DNA of 11,206 nucleotides, taken from contig JBIKVP010000066.1 of assembly GCA_044356745.1 (NCBI GenBank), forward strand, positions 1-11,206. The letters run 5' to 3'. The translations under genes and the position numbers were made by a program. This stretch comes from JBIKVP01 sp044356745. GTDB lineage: Bacteria; Pseudomonadota; Alphaproteobacteria; Rhizobiales; Beijerinckiaceae. Shown here piece after piece: positions 1-6,597 of the stretch; the stretch's first letter is position 1, and each line of letters begins with the position of its first letter. Below the pieces are notes generated by a model. It had not been told where the DNA came from. It made no database searches and worked only from the letters and a program-made list of their open reading frames with translations.

Positions 1-57
1 GGTGCGGTGGCGTTTCAAAAGCTCCTGCCGTTGATCCGGTTCTAAAAGCGTACCCAT
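1..57 (-). CDS. IS630-family transposase, N-terminal fragment (cut by window edge)
   Basis: The minus strand from ATG at 57 is open to the window edge and gives 19 residues, including the stretch EPDQRQELLKRHR. This resembles the N-terminus of IS630-like transposases, where an E/R-rich helix of the type 'ELLKRHR' precedes the helix-turn-helix. No strong ribosome binding site precedes the ATG; the nearest AAGG is about 20 bases upstream. The rest of the protein is off the window. The C-terminal 37 residues of a probable second copy are at the right end, in the same orientation. Confidence 0.6.
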   Translation of the reverse strand, partial: MGTLLEPDQRQELLKRHRT

Positions 58-95
58 ACCAAATTGGAATCAAAACAACCTTAATAAAAAGATAA

Positions 96-121
96 CGCCA
101 ACTCTTCACTCACGAGGGGTA
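96..121. repeat. Terminal inverted repeat of the left IS copy
   Basis: Read from the outside inwards (minus strand from 121), the first 26 bases match the right IS end (11086-11111) at 20 positions. TACCCCTC is identical, a 5-base block differs, then TGAAGAGTTGG is identical. Partial identity is what is expected of the left and right inverted repeats of one IS. Confidence 0.72.
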
Positions 122-123
122 TA

Positions 124-213
124 GAAAATTTTTTTACAGAATTTATATCTGAAGTCGAAATTGAAAACCCATTTGAGATTTTAAATATTTCTGAAATTCC
201 ATTGAGACAATGA
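124..213 (+). pseudogene. C-terminal remnant of an unidentified gene cut by the left IS
   Basis: Immediately inside the IS junction, a plus-strand frame is open for 29 codons from GAA at 124 and stops at TGA 211-213. It has no start codon of its own. The translation is acidic and hydrophobic, with regularly spaced glutamates and GAA-biased codons (for example EVEIENPFEIL), which looks more like a protein C-terminus than random AT-rich DNA. A palindrome followed by six T starts at the stop codon, as at a gene end. The base composition is far richer in AT than icd. I do not recognise the protein; a chance open frame of this length in such AT-rich DNA is possible. Confidence 0.4.
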
Positions 214-235
214 TTATAAATATAATCAATTTTTT
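211..235 (+). terminator. AT-only palindrome plus T-run: weak terminator or icd promoter/operator
   Basis: TGATTATA (211-218) and TATAATCA (221-228) form a perfect 8-base inverted repeat with a 2-base centre, followed by six T (230-235). It begins at the stop of the upstream remnant, which fits a terminator, although the stem is nearly all A/T and therefore weak. The second arm also contains a consensus TATAAT (221-226) upstream of icd. The nearest -35-like TTGAGA (202-207) is only 13 bases away, which is too close for a good sigma-70 promoter. Terminator, operator and -10 readings remain open. Confidence 0.35.
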
Positions 236-272
236 GACGCTGTGGTTCAATCAACGTCACCTTAACGACTTT

Positions 273-303
273 AGGCGTAAAAGCGCCTCAATCTATACAG
301 GAG
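273..303 (+). promoter_or_regulatory. icd leader hairpin and ribosome binding site
   Basis: AGGCG (273-277) and CGCCT (284-288) are complementary and form a small GC-rich hairpin in the leader of icd. AGGAG at 299-303 is the Shine-Dalgarno sequence, 6 bases before the ATG at 310. The hairpin lies just upstream of the ribosome binding site and could affect translation or mRNA stability; no regulator can be inferred. Confidence 0.5.
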
Positions 304-309
304 CTTTCT

Positions 310-1539
310 ATGCATAAAATTAAGGTTGCCAATCCCGTTGTTGATCTTGATGGCGATGAGATGACGCGCATCATCTGGACGTTCATCAAAGATAAGCTGA
401 TTCATCCTTATCTTGATCTTGAATTACTTTATTTTGATCTGGGCATGGAAAATCGTGATGCTACTCATGATCAGGTGACGATTGATGCCGCTCACGCCAT
501 TAAAAAACATGGTGTTGGTGTGAAGTGCGCCACGATCACCCCTGATGAAGCGCGGGTTAAAGAATTTAATCTCAAAGAGATGTGGAAATCTCCAAACGGC
601 ACGATTCGTAATATTTTAGGCGGCGTGATTTTCCGTGAGCCGATTATTTGCAAAAATGTTCCACGTCTTGTTCCGGGCTGGACACAGCCTATCATTGTTG
701 GGCGTCATGCTTTTGGTGATCAATACAAAGCCACTGATTTTAAAGTGCCTGGGAAAGGGCGCCTTGCCATCAAGTTTGAGGGAGAAGACGGTACTATCAT
801 TGAAAAAGAAGTGTTCAAGTTTCCTGACGCAGGTGTAGCACTCGCAATGTATAATTTAGACGAATCCATTCGTGAATTTGCACGCGCGTCCCTCAATTAT
901 GGGTTGATGCGCAAATATCCTGTCTATCTGTCCACCAAAAATACGATTCTCAAAGCCTATGATGGACGCTTCAAAGATATCTTTCAGGACATTTTTGACG
1001 CTGAATTTAAAGAGAAATTCGCAAGCGCTGGCATTACGTATGAGCATCGCCTGATTGATGATATGGTCGCTTCGGCGCTCAAATGGTCAGGTGGATATGT
1101 GTGGGCATGTAAAAATTATGATGGTGACGTTCAATCCGACACCGTTGCACAAGGATTTGGCTCTCTTGGCTTGATGACATCTGTGCTTATGACGCCTGAT
1201 GGTCAAACGGTTGAAGCAGAAGCTGCGCACGGCACGGTTACACGCCATTTCCGCGAACATCAAAAAGGCAAAGAGACTTCTACAAATCCGATTGCATCCA
1301 TTTTCGCATGGACTCGTGGCCTCGCACATCGCGCCAAGCTTGATCACAACGATGCGCTTCTCAGGTTTTCACATACCCTTGAAAAAGTGTGTGTCGATAC
1401 AGTTGAAGCTGGTGATATGACCAAAGATCTTGCGCTTCTCGTCGGTGCTGAGCAGAAATGGCTGTCAACAACAGGCTTCCTTGATAAAATTGATACCAAT
1501 TTACGCCTAGCGATGGCCGGTCAAGATCAACGTCTTTGA
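310..1539 (+). CDS. icd: Isocitrate dehydrogenase (NADP+), homodimeric eukaryote-like type
   Basis: Cytoplasmic TCA-cycle enzyme that oxidatively decarboxylates isocitrate to 2-oxoglutarate and yields NADPH. At 409 residues it matches the eukaryote-like subfamily II form found in alphaproteobacteria, not the E. coli type. Visible motifs in order are DLDGDEMTRIIW (12-23), the isocitrate-binding KSPNGTIRN loop (93-101), substrate arginines in FRE (R109) and GRH (R132), the catalytic tyrosine and lysine regions (DQY about 137-139; STKNTILK 208-215), metal-binding aspartates in LIDDMVA (248-254) and YDGDVQSD (270-277), and the NADP-binding loop HGTVTRH (307-313). The start ATG has an AGGAG at good spacing. 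No partner gene is adjacent; it stands between the IS-bounded edge and the carboxypeptidase gene. All key residues appear intact. Confidence 0.97.
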   Translation: MHKIKVANPVVDLDGDEMTRIIWTFIKDKLIHPYLDLELLYFDLGMENRDATHDQVTIDAAHAIKKHGVGVKCATITPDEARVKEFNLKEMWKSPNGTIRNILGGVIFREPIICKNVPRLVPGWTQPIIVGRHAFGDQYKATDFKVPGKGRLAIKFEGEDGTIIEKEVFKFPDAGVALAMYNLDESIREFARASLNYGLMRKYPVYLSTKNTILKAYDGRFKDIFQDIFDAEFKEKFASAGITYEHRLIDDMVASALKWSGGYVWACKNYDGDVQSDTVAQGFGSLGLMTSVLMTPDGQTVEAEAAHGTVTRHFREHQKGKETSTNPIASIFAWTRGLAHRAKLDHNDALLRFSHTLEKVCVDTVEAGDMTKDLALLVGAEQKWLSTTGFLDKIDTNLRLAMAGQDQRL

Positions 1540-1562
1540 TCGCTTGCGAGGTGTGCTATCAT
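1536..1562 (+). promoter_or_regulatory. Candidate promoter for the carboxypeptidase gene (extended -10)
   Basis: TTGATC (1536-1541) and TATCAT (1557-1562) are 15 bases apart, and a TG pair one base before the -10 gives an extended -10 (TGCTATCAT). The -35 overlaps the stop of icd. The spacing is short, so the extended -10 would have to carry most of the recognition. No clear terminator separates icd from the downstream gene, so read-through is also possible. Confidence 0.35.
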
Positions 1563-1625
1563 AGACTTTTAGTAGCGGGTCTGTTAGACAGCTGCTTGAT
1601 GAAATGACGGAGCGACGTATCTGCA

Positions 1626-3077
1626 ATGATCAGGTTATCACGACAAGCTGCTGTAACGGCTTTGATTTTGAGTGCTGTAGGGCTGAGTGTCTCCACTACA
1701 CATGCTACGCCTTATCTGGTTATGGATATTGACACGGGTCGTGTGATTGCGTCTGAACAGGCTACTGATCCGTGGTTTCCAGCATCTGTTACAAAACTCA
1801 TGACAGCCTATGTTGCCCTCAAAGAAGTACAAGATGGGCGCATTGCACTTGATACACCGCTTATTGTGTCTCGCCGTGCATCATCGACAGCGCCGTCAAA
1901 AATGGGATTACGCCCTGGCACTCAAGTCACACTCGATAATGCACTCAAAATGATTATGGTCAAATCTGCCAATGATATGGCCGTAACGATTGCCGAAGGT
2001 GTTGGTGGTTCGGTTGAGGCGTTTGCGGGTATGATGAACCGTGAAGCGGCTCGTTTAGGGATGCGCGAAAGCCATTTCGTTAATCCGCATGGTTTGCCGG
2101 ATGCAAAACAAAAATCATCGGCACGTGATTTAGCTGTACTTGGATCAGCGCTATTGCGCGACTTTCCATCACAGCAAGATCTATGGAGCATTGGTGCGAT
2201 TCAACTGGGTCAACGCGTTATGCCGAACACCAACGGTCTCATTGGTCGCTATTACGGTGCTGCGGGTATGAAAACTGGTTTTATCTGCTCATCAGGTTTT
2301 AATGTGGTTGCAACTGCAACACGTAATAATCGCCGCTTGCTTGTGGTTGTCCTTGGTTCCTCATCAGCGACGGAGCGTACTTTAAAAGCCGCTGAATTGC
2401 TTGATCAAGGTTTTGCAAGCAGTGGTTACACAGGATCAACACTTGCTGATTTGCCACAGGGCTATGGCTTCCCCCCTGACATGCGCGGCGAGATTTGTAG
2501 TGGCAAACGCCGCAATGTGGCATTAGCTGATGTCGATGAGTTTTCACCCGTTGGGAGTGGTTCAGTTGGTGGCAATACAGAAAATGCCGCATTAGAGATG
2601 CTTATTCCGCAAACAAATGTTGCATCATTTGGCGCGTTCACCACACCGCGTCCGCGTCTTGCACAACGACACATTGGCACACCGATACAGGTTTACACGG
2701 GCGCAGCCCCTGGTGTAATGCTTGCCGCTCGTGGTTCAAAAGATGCTATTGAAACTGCTGGTAACGTTGAAAAGCCTTCTAAAAAATCTAAGAAGCAACT
2801 CGCTAGCCGCAAAGTTCGTGATGTTGCCAAGCCAAAGGGTGTCGCATCCATTATAAGTGGTGATGACACTAAACCTGTTACGAAAATCATTGATAATTCA
2901 TCTCAAAATACGAAAGCATCTTCAAAGCCTGATCGTGTCAAACAAGATCTGAAAAAAGCTGTTGCTGTTAAAAAAGACATCAAAAAGGCTAAGCCTGACA
3001 TTAAAACAACTGGGTCAACGATTAAACCTGTCGCTTCAAAACCGAGTCCGATAAAGCCTAAGCCCCTCGATGATTAG
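1626..3077 (+). CDS. D-alanyl-D-alanine carboxypeptidase (DacA/PBP5 type, peptidase S11) with Lys-rich tail
   Basis: Periplasmic penicillin-binding protein that trims the terminal D-Ala from peptidoglycan pentapeptides and so limits cross-linking. A Sec signal peptide is visible: a positive start (MIRLSR), a hydrophobic core, and THA before likely cleavage at residue 27/28. The three active-site motifs of the S11 family are intact: SxxK as SVTK (S54-K57), SxN as SAN (S114-N116) and KTG (216-218). After the catalytic domain (to about residue 275) comes a linker, then about 110 residues rich in Lys, Ser and Pro (about 375-483) with repeated K-K/A-K/P blocks and no recognisable SPOR or PBP5 C-terminal membrane anchor. 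The ATG at 1626 has only a distant GGAG (1609-1612), but the signal peptide supports this start. A terminator follows directly. Confidence 0.93.
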   Translation: MIRLSRQAAVTALILSAVGLSVSTTHATPYLVMDIDTGRVIASEQATDPWFPASVTKLMTAYVALKEVQDGRIALDTPLIVSRRASSTAPSKMGLRPGTQVTLDNALKMIMVKSANDMAVTIAEGVGGSVEAFAGMMNREAARLGMRESHFVNPHGLPDAKQKSSARDLAVLGSALLRDFPSQQDLWSIGAIQLGQRVMPNTNGLIGRYYGAAGMKTGFICSSGFNVVATATRNNRRLLVVVLGSSSATERTLKAAELLDQGFASSGYTGSTLADLPQGYGFPPDMRGEICSGKRRNVALADVDEFSPVGSGSVGGNTENAALEMLIPQTNVASFGAFTTPRPRLAQRHIGTPIQVYTGAAPGVMLAARGSKDAIETAGNVEKPSKKSKKQLASRKVRDVAKPKGVASIISGDDTKPVTKIIDNSSQNTKASSKPDRVKQDLKKAVAVKKDIKKAKPDIKTTGSTIKPVASKPSPIKPKPLDD

Positions 3078-3081
3078 GCTC

Positions 3082-3102
3082 AGGCATTTAGTCGTGCCTT
3101 TT
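3082..3102 (+). terminator. Intrinsic terminator after the carboxypeptidase gene
   Basis: AGGCA (3082-3086) and TGCCT (3095-3099) form a 5-bp stem with an 8-base loop followed by TTTT (3099-3102). It starts 4 bases after the stop codon and sits between two convergent genes; the T-run overlaps the stop codon of the opposing opgG. On the minus strand there is no T-run, so it probably serves the plus strand only. Confidence 0.55.
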
Positions 3103-4672
3103 ATTGCCCACTCCACGGAAATGTCCATGTTTCTGTCAACGCACGATTTCCTGATTTTAAGAATGCGCGTACATCCGAACTTTGGCCTTGTGGTACGACT
3201 ATATCAATTGCCGCTCTAAAGCCACCCGTTTTAGGATTGGGCACGATGAAAGTACGCAGGATTTGACCACTTGAAATCGTCGGTACAATCTGAACACGGT
3301 CAGGATCGCCTAAATAATAACTCAGATCGCCCCCCGCAAAATCTATAATAAAACGCCGTGCGCCGTGCGGCACCGTTTCGCCTGATCCAAGTGCTTTTGG
3401 CGTGGTTTGATAACTATTGATCGCTCGCCCACCTGTATGCAGGTCAACAGCTTCTGTGAGTGATGACATCTTGTAACGTAATACAAATGGCTGCCCCGTT
3501 TCAGGGAGTTGTTTTGGTACCCAAAAGGCAACAATATTATCATTCGTTTCATCAGCAGTTGGTAGTTCAATCAGCTCAACATGCCCCTCACCCCAGCTCT
3601 CAACGGGTTCGATCCAGTAGCTTGGGCGCTGTTCATAATTTAGATCAAGATCTTGATAATGCTCAAAAACGCGATCACGTTGCATAAGGCCAAATCCACG
3701 CACATCTTTCTCTAAGAATGCAGCAATCTTCTGCTCTTTAGGATTGCGAAGGGGCCGCCATATCCATTCTCCTGATCCTGAATGCACAAGTAACCCATCC
3801 GAATCATGTAATTCGGGGCGAAAATCATCAAAAAAGCGCCGATCATTTTCACCCACAAAAAACATGGACGTTAACGGTGCAATCCCTAATTTACGCACAG
3901 AGCGACGTAAGAAAAGTGTCGCTGTCACATCCACAACTGTTTCGCGCTCCGGATACACTAGAAACTGATATGCTCCCGTCACCGAAGCACTGTCTATCAG
4001 CGCATGAATAACAATTCGCTCTGCCCCTTCAACTGGTGGTTCAACCCAGAATTCACGGAAAAAAGGAAACTCTTCTTCTGTCAAACCTGAGTCTATAGCA
4101 AGCGCTCGCGCAGATAGACCATATTTTTGTTCACGTCCTAAAAAACGAAAATAGCTTGCACCCAAAAACGAGATTAACTCATCAGATATTTTGGGGTCAT
4201 TAAGAGGATAATGAACGCGAAACCCTGCAAAGCCCAAATTGACAGGCAACGGCTTTTCAAATTTATTTCTGCCATAATCGAATAGCTGAGCTGAATAAGG
4301 CACAGGCATCGGCACGCCATCGCGCACAACATTAACGATTACTGTGCGTTGAAACAAAAATCCTGGGTGAAACATCTGCATCCGGTAAGCACCACCTGCT
4401 GAAGACAGCAAAGACTTATCAGAACGAAAACGAATATCGCGGTATGCATCAAAATCAAGTTTTGCAAGTGGTTCAGGCAGAGGCTGGATTTTGTCCTCAA
4501 AAGGAGCTGAAGCCAGATCACGTGCTCGCTTAACAACCGTATCATATGAGAACGCAGATGTTGCAGGTGTTGCACCATTTTTAGCGCCATTTTGCGCATA
4601 AGAAGGCCACGCAGTTGTCGTCAATAGCATCAAGCTTAAACCACTTAAAAAATGACGACGCGATAGCGACAT
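3101..4672 (-). CDS. opgG: Periplasmic glucan biosynthesis protein OpgG/OpgD (MdoG family)
   Basis: Protein of the OpgG/OpgD family, which acts in the periplasm on the beta-glucan backbone of osmoregulated periplasmic glucans made by OpgH. Family stretches are plain throughout: SYFRFLGREQKYGLSARALA, EEFPFFREFWVE, GAYQFLVYPERETVVDV, APLTSMFFVGEN, RPELHDSDGL, GEWIWRPLRNP and ADETNDNIVAFWVP. I chose ATG at 4672 over an in-frame GTG at 4684 because it gives a clean Tat signal (SRRHFL, residues 4-9, then a hydrophobic segment and SYA before cleavage at about 26/27) and GGTGA lies just upstream. In E. coli the Tat-exported paralogue is OpgD, so OpgD is an alternative name. The length (523 residues) fits the family. 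No opgH glucosyltransferase is nearby. Confidence 0.93.
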   Translation of the reverse strand: MSLSRRHFLSGLSLMLLTTTAWPSYAQNGAKNGATPATSAFSYDTVVKRARDLASAPFEDKIQPLPEPLAKLDFDAYRDIRFRSDKSLLSSAGGAYRMQMFHPGFLFQRTVIVNVVRDGVPMPVPYSAQLFDYGRNKFEKPLPVNLGFAGFRVHYPLNDPKISDELISFLGASYFRFLGREQKYGLSARALAIDSGLTEEEFPFFREFWVEPPVEGAERIVIHALIDSASVTGAYQFLVYPERETVVDVTATLFLRRSVRKLGIAPLTSMFFVGENDRRFFDDFRPELHDSDGLLVHSGSGEWIWRPLRNPKEQKIAAFLEKDVRGFGLMQRDRVFEHYQDLDLNYEQRPSYWIEPVESWGEGHVELIELPTADETNDNIVAFWVPKQLPETGQPFVLRYKMSSLTEAVDLHTGGRAINSYQTTPKALGSGETVPHGARRFIIDFAGGDLSYYLGDPDRVQIVPTISSGQILRTFIVPNPKTGGFRAAIDIVVPQGQSSDVRAFLKSGNRALTETWTFPWSGQ

Positions 4673-4715
4673 AATCTCACCCACAAACCCGTATTGATGT
4701 TTTGAGCATGTTGCA

Positions 4716-4731
4716 CAAAAGTATGCTTTTG
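4716..4731. repeat. Inverted repeat in the opgG-purM divergent region
   Basis: CAAAAG (4716-4721) and CTTTTG (4726-4731) form a perfect 6-base inverted repeat with a 4-base centre. It lies between the divergent opgG and purM starts and could be an operator or a chance AT-rich palindrome. Confidence 0.3.
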
Positions 4732-4783
4732 ATAAACCGTTATATGTTGGAAAGAAAGAGCCATCTGTTTTGCTGACACGTTT

Positions 4784-4802
4784 AAAAACGGCTTACGTTT
4801 TT
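4784..4802. promoter_or_regulatory. Perfect inverted repeat upstream of purM
   Basis: AAAAACG (4784-4790) and CGTTTTT (4796-4802) form a perfect 7-base inverted repeat around GCTTA, about 42 bases before purM. In either direction it is a short hairpin with a terminal T-run inside the stem. It may be an operator for purM, an attenuator-like hairpin, or a block against transcription crossing between opgG and purM. I could not place a convincing -35/-10 pair for purM in this interval. Confidence 0.4.
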
Positions 4803-4843
4803 CAATCACATCGTCTAAAACGCAATCAAATTATAGGTGATTG

Positions 4844-5929
4844 ATGACACAGCAAATCTCTTCTCCCCCTCGTGATGCCTTAACTTACGCACAAGCGGGC
4901 GTTGATATTGATGCAGGTAACGCACTCGTTGATACGATTAAGCCAATGGTGCGCTCAACACGTCGTGCGGGCGCGGATGCTGAAATTGGCGGATTTGGTG
5001 GCTTATTTGATTTAAAAGCAGCTGGGTTCCATGATCCAATTCTTGTCGCTGCAAATGATGGCGTTGGCACAAAAGTGAAAATCGCTATTGAGTCAGGATT
5101 GCATGACACGATTGGCATTGATCTGGTTGCAATGTGTGTCAACGATCTGATTGTGCAAGGCGCTGAGCCTTTATTTTTTCTTGATTATTACGCGACAGGC
5201 AAGCTGAATCCTGAAGTAGGCTCAGCCATCATAAAAGGTATTGCAGAGGGATGTCGTCAATCAGGGTGCGCTCTTATTGGCGGTGAAACAGCTGAAATGC
5301 CAGGATTATATGCTAACGGTGACTATGATTTAGCAGGGTTTGCCGTTGGCGCAGCTGAACGTGGCACACTGCTCCCGCGCCCCTCTATCAGTGAAGGCGA
5401 TATACTGATTGGCCTCACGTCATCTGGGGTTCATTCGAATGGATTTTCCCTTGTCAGGCGTATTGTTGAGCGCGCGGGTTTAGAGTGGAATACCCCCGCC
5501 CCTTTTGCACCTCACATGACGCTTGCTCAAGCTCTCTTAACACCAACGCGCCTATATGTGAAATCAGTGCTAAGCGCATTGCGTCGCACCTCAGCGATCA
5601 AAGGACTTGTGCATATCACCGGAGGTGGTTTTCCAGACAATATCCCGCGCGTTCTACCTGATGAGGTCAATGCAGTTATTGATCTTAATGCTATTTCGGT
5701 GCCTTCTGTGTTTAGTTGGCTTGCAAACGAAGGCAATGTGCCGGTTTCTGAAATGCTTCGTACATTCAACTGCGGCATCGGGATGATTGTTATCGCAGAG
5801 CGTGATCAATCACACGATGTGGAGAGCACTCTAAAAGAGGTGGGTGAACATACTGTGAGACTGGGTAGACTCACATCGCATACGCCTCATAGCGAGCGTG
5901 TGCAGTTTCAGGGAACCTTGCGTCTGTGA
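4844..5929 (+). CDS. purM: Phosphoribosylformylglycinamidine cyclo-ligase (AIR synthetase)
   Basis: Fifth step of de novo purine synthesis: ATP-dependent closure of FGAM to 5-aminoimidazole ribonucleotide, in the cytoplasm. The 361 residues are close to the usual PurM length of about 345. Motifs of the PurM/PurL ATP-binding fold are visible: DGVGTK (72-77), MCVNDL (97-102), GGETAEMPG (146-154) and SSGVHSNGFSLVR (193-205), with a C-terminal AIRS domain. I chose ATG at 4844 over TTG at 4841; AGGTGA (4835-4840) is the Shine-Dalgarno sequence. That sequence pairs with the 5' part of the anti-SD, which explains the short 3-base gap. The stop overlaps the purN start by 4 bases, so the two genes form an operon. 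Confidence 0.96.
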   Translation: MTQQISSPPRDALTYAQAGVDIDAGNALVDTIKPMVRSTRRAGADAEIGGFGGLFDLKAAGFHDPILVAANDGVGTKVKIAIESGLHDTIGIDLVAMCVNDLIVQGAEPLFFLDYYATGKLNPEVGSAIIKGIAEGCRQSGCALIGGETAEMPGLYANGDYDLAGFAVGAAERGTLLPRPSISEGDILIGLTSSGVHSNGFSLVRRIVERAGLEWNTPAPFAPHMTLAQALLTPTRLYVKSVLSALRRTSAIKGLVHITGGGFPDNIPRVLPDEVNAVIDLNAISVPSVFSWLANEGNVPVSEMLRTFNCGIGMIVIAERDQSHDVESTLKEVGEHTVRLGRLTSHTPHSERVQFQGTLRL

Positions 5930-6522
5930 GTGCTTTAAAAGAAATTCATTCACGCAAACGGGTCGCCGTGCTCATTTCCGGCTCCGGTTCGAATATGCAG
6001 GCATTGGTTAAAGCGTCACAAGCACCCGATTATCCAGCTGATATAGCGCTTGTGCTTTCAAATAAAGCTGATGCGAAGGGGCTTATCTTTGCGCGTGAAC
6101 ATAGCATTGCAACCGCAGTTATATCGCACAAAGATTACACAGATCGACAGCAATTCGAAGAAGCCATTCAGCGCGAACTAGAAGCTCAAACCATTGATAT
6201 AGTATGTTTAGCAGGGTTTATGCGCATTCTCACACCGTGGCTTGTTTCACGCTGGGAAGGGAGAATGCTCAATATTCACCCGTCTCTACTCCCTTTGTTT
6301 AAAGGGCTACACACGCATCAACAAGCCCTTAATGCAGGTGTGAACGAGCATGGTTGCACTGTTCATCTTGTCACAGCAGCGCTTGACGATGGCCCCATTA
6401 TACTTCAAGCGCGTGTCCCAGTTCTTGAAGGCGATACGCCTGAGATTCTTGCGGCGCGCGTGTTAGTTGAAGAACATCGCATCTATAAAAACGCATTAGC
6501 GATGCTGATTGAAAGACTTTGA
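5926..6522 (+). CDS. purN: Phosphoribosylglycinamide formyltransferase (10-formyl-THF dependent)
   Basis: Third step of de novo purine synthesis: transfer of a formyl group from 10-formyltetrahydrofolate to GAR. Visible are the phosphate-binding loop GSGSN (19-23), the catalytic pair in NIHPSLLP (N116, H118) and the catalytic aspartate in ALDDGP (D154). The H118-to-D154 spacing is the same as in the E. coli enzyme (H108 to D144). The start is GTG at 5926, overlapping the purM stop as GTGA. The next in-frame ATG would delete the GSGSN loop, so GTG is well supported and translation is probably coupled to purM. The 198 residues are of normal length. Confidence 0.96.
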   Translation: MSALKEIHSRKRVAVLISGSGSNMQALVKASQAPDYPADIALVLSNKADAKGLIFAREHSIATAVISHKDYTDRQQFEEAIQRELEAQTIDIVCLAGFMRILTPWLVSRWEGRMLNIHPSLLPLFKGLHTHQQALNAGVNEHGCTVHLVTAALDDGPIILQARVPVLEGDTPEILAARVLVEEHRIYKNALAMLIERL

Positions 6523-6535
6523 TTTTCTCACACTT

Positions 6536-6553
6536 CCCGCCATGATGTGCGGG
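6536..6553. repeat. Short GC hairpin downstream of purN
   Basis: CCCGC (6536-6540) and GCGGG (6549-6553) are complementary around an 8-base loop, 14 bases after the purN stop. No T-run follows, so alone it is not a good terminator. It may stabilise the 3' end of the purMN transcript ahead of the terminator at 6573. Confidence 0.35.
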
Positions 6554-6572
6554 GTTAGAATGACAAGTCAAT

Positions 6573-6597
6573 AAAGCAGCAATTAAGCTGCTTTTTG
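6573..6597. terminator. Bidirectional intrinsic terminator between purN and asd
   Basis: AAAGCAGC (6573-6580) and GCTGCTTT (6587-6594) form a perfect 8-bp stem with a 6-base loop; on the plus strand the T-run continues (6592-6596). It lies between the convergent purN and asd genes and can serve both strands. On the minus strand the loop contains the asd stop codon, and the 5' arm encodes the last three residues (Lys-Ala-Ala), so the terminator is embedded in the end of asd. Confidence 0.75.

Larger units (their letters stand above)
1..121 (-). mobile_element. IS630-like insertion sequence, transposase-5' end (partial)
   Basis: This is the outer end of an insertion sequence that continues past the left edge. 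On the minus strand the element begins TACCCCTC at position 121 and the transposase start codon lies about 64 bases inside. A TA dinucleotide (122-123) lies just outside the end, as expected for IS630/Tc1-mariner-type insertion into TA. A matching end is present at 11086-11206. The assignment rests on the end sequence, the flanking TA and the two transposase termini. The DDE catalytic core is outside the window, so the family call is an inference. Confidence 0.72.

Noticed and set aside
124..213. The left remnant as the missing C-terminus of the truncated TIR-like gene at the right end
   Set aside because: The pieces lie on opposite sides of the block and would join only on a circle; the remnant also shows none of the residues expected near the end of that family.
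1087..1347. 86-codon antisense open frame inside icd
   Set aside because: It lies wholly within a strongly conserved gene on the other strand, has no ribosome binding site and has no recognisable motif; a shadow of icd codon use.
4673..4684. GTG at 4684 as the opgG start (four extra residues)
   Set aside because: The ATG at 4672 gives a standard Tat signal beginning MSLSRR and has GGTGA before it; the GTG has only a weak GGG upstream. It cannot be fully excluded.
4841..4843. TTG as the purM start
   Set aside because: AGGTGA would directly abut the TTG with no spacing; ATG at 4844 is one codon later and has a usable gap.
4685..4843. Purine or other riboswitch before purM
   Set aside because: Only short AT-rich hairpins are visible; no conserved riboswitch junction or pseudoknot core was recognised.
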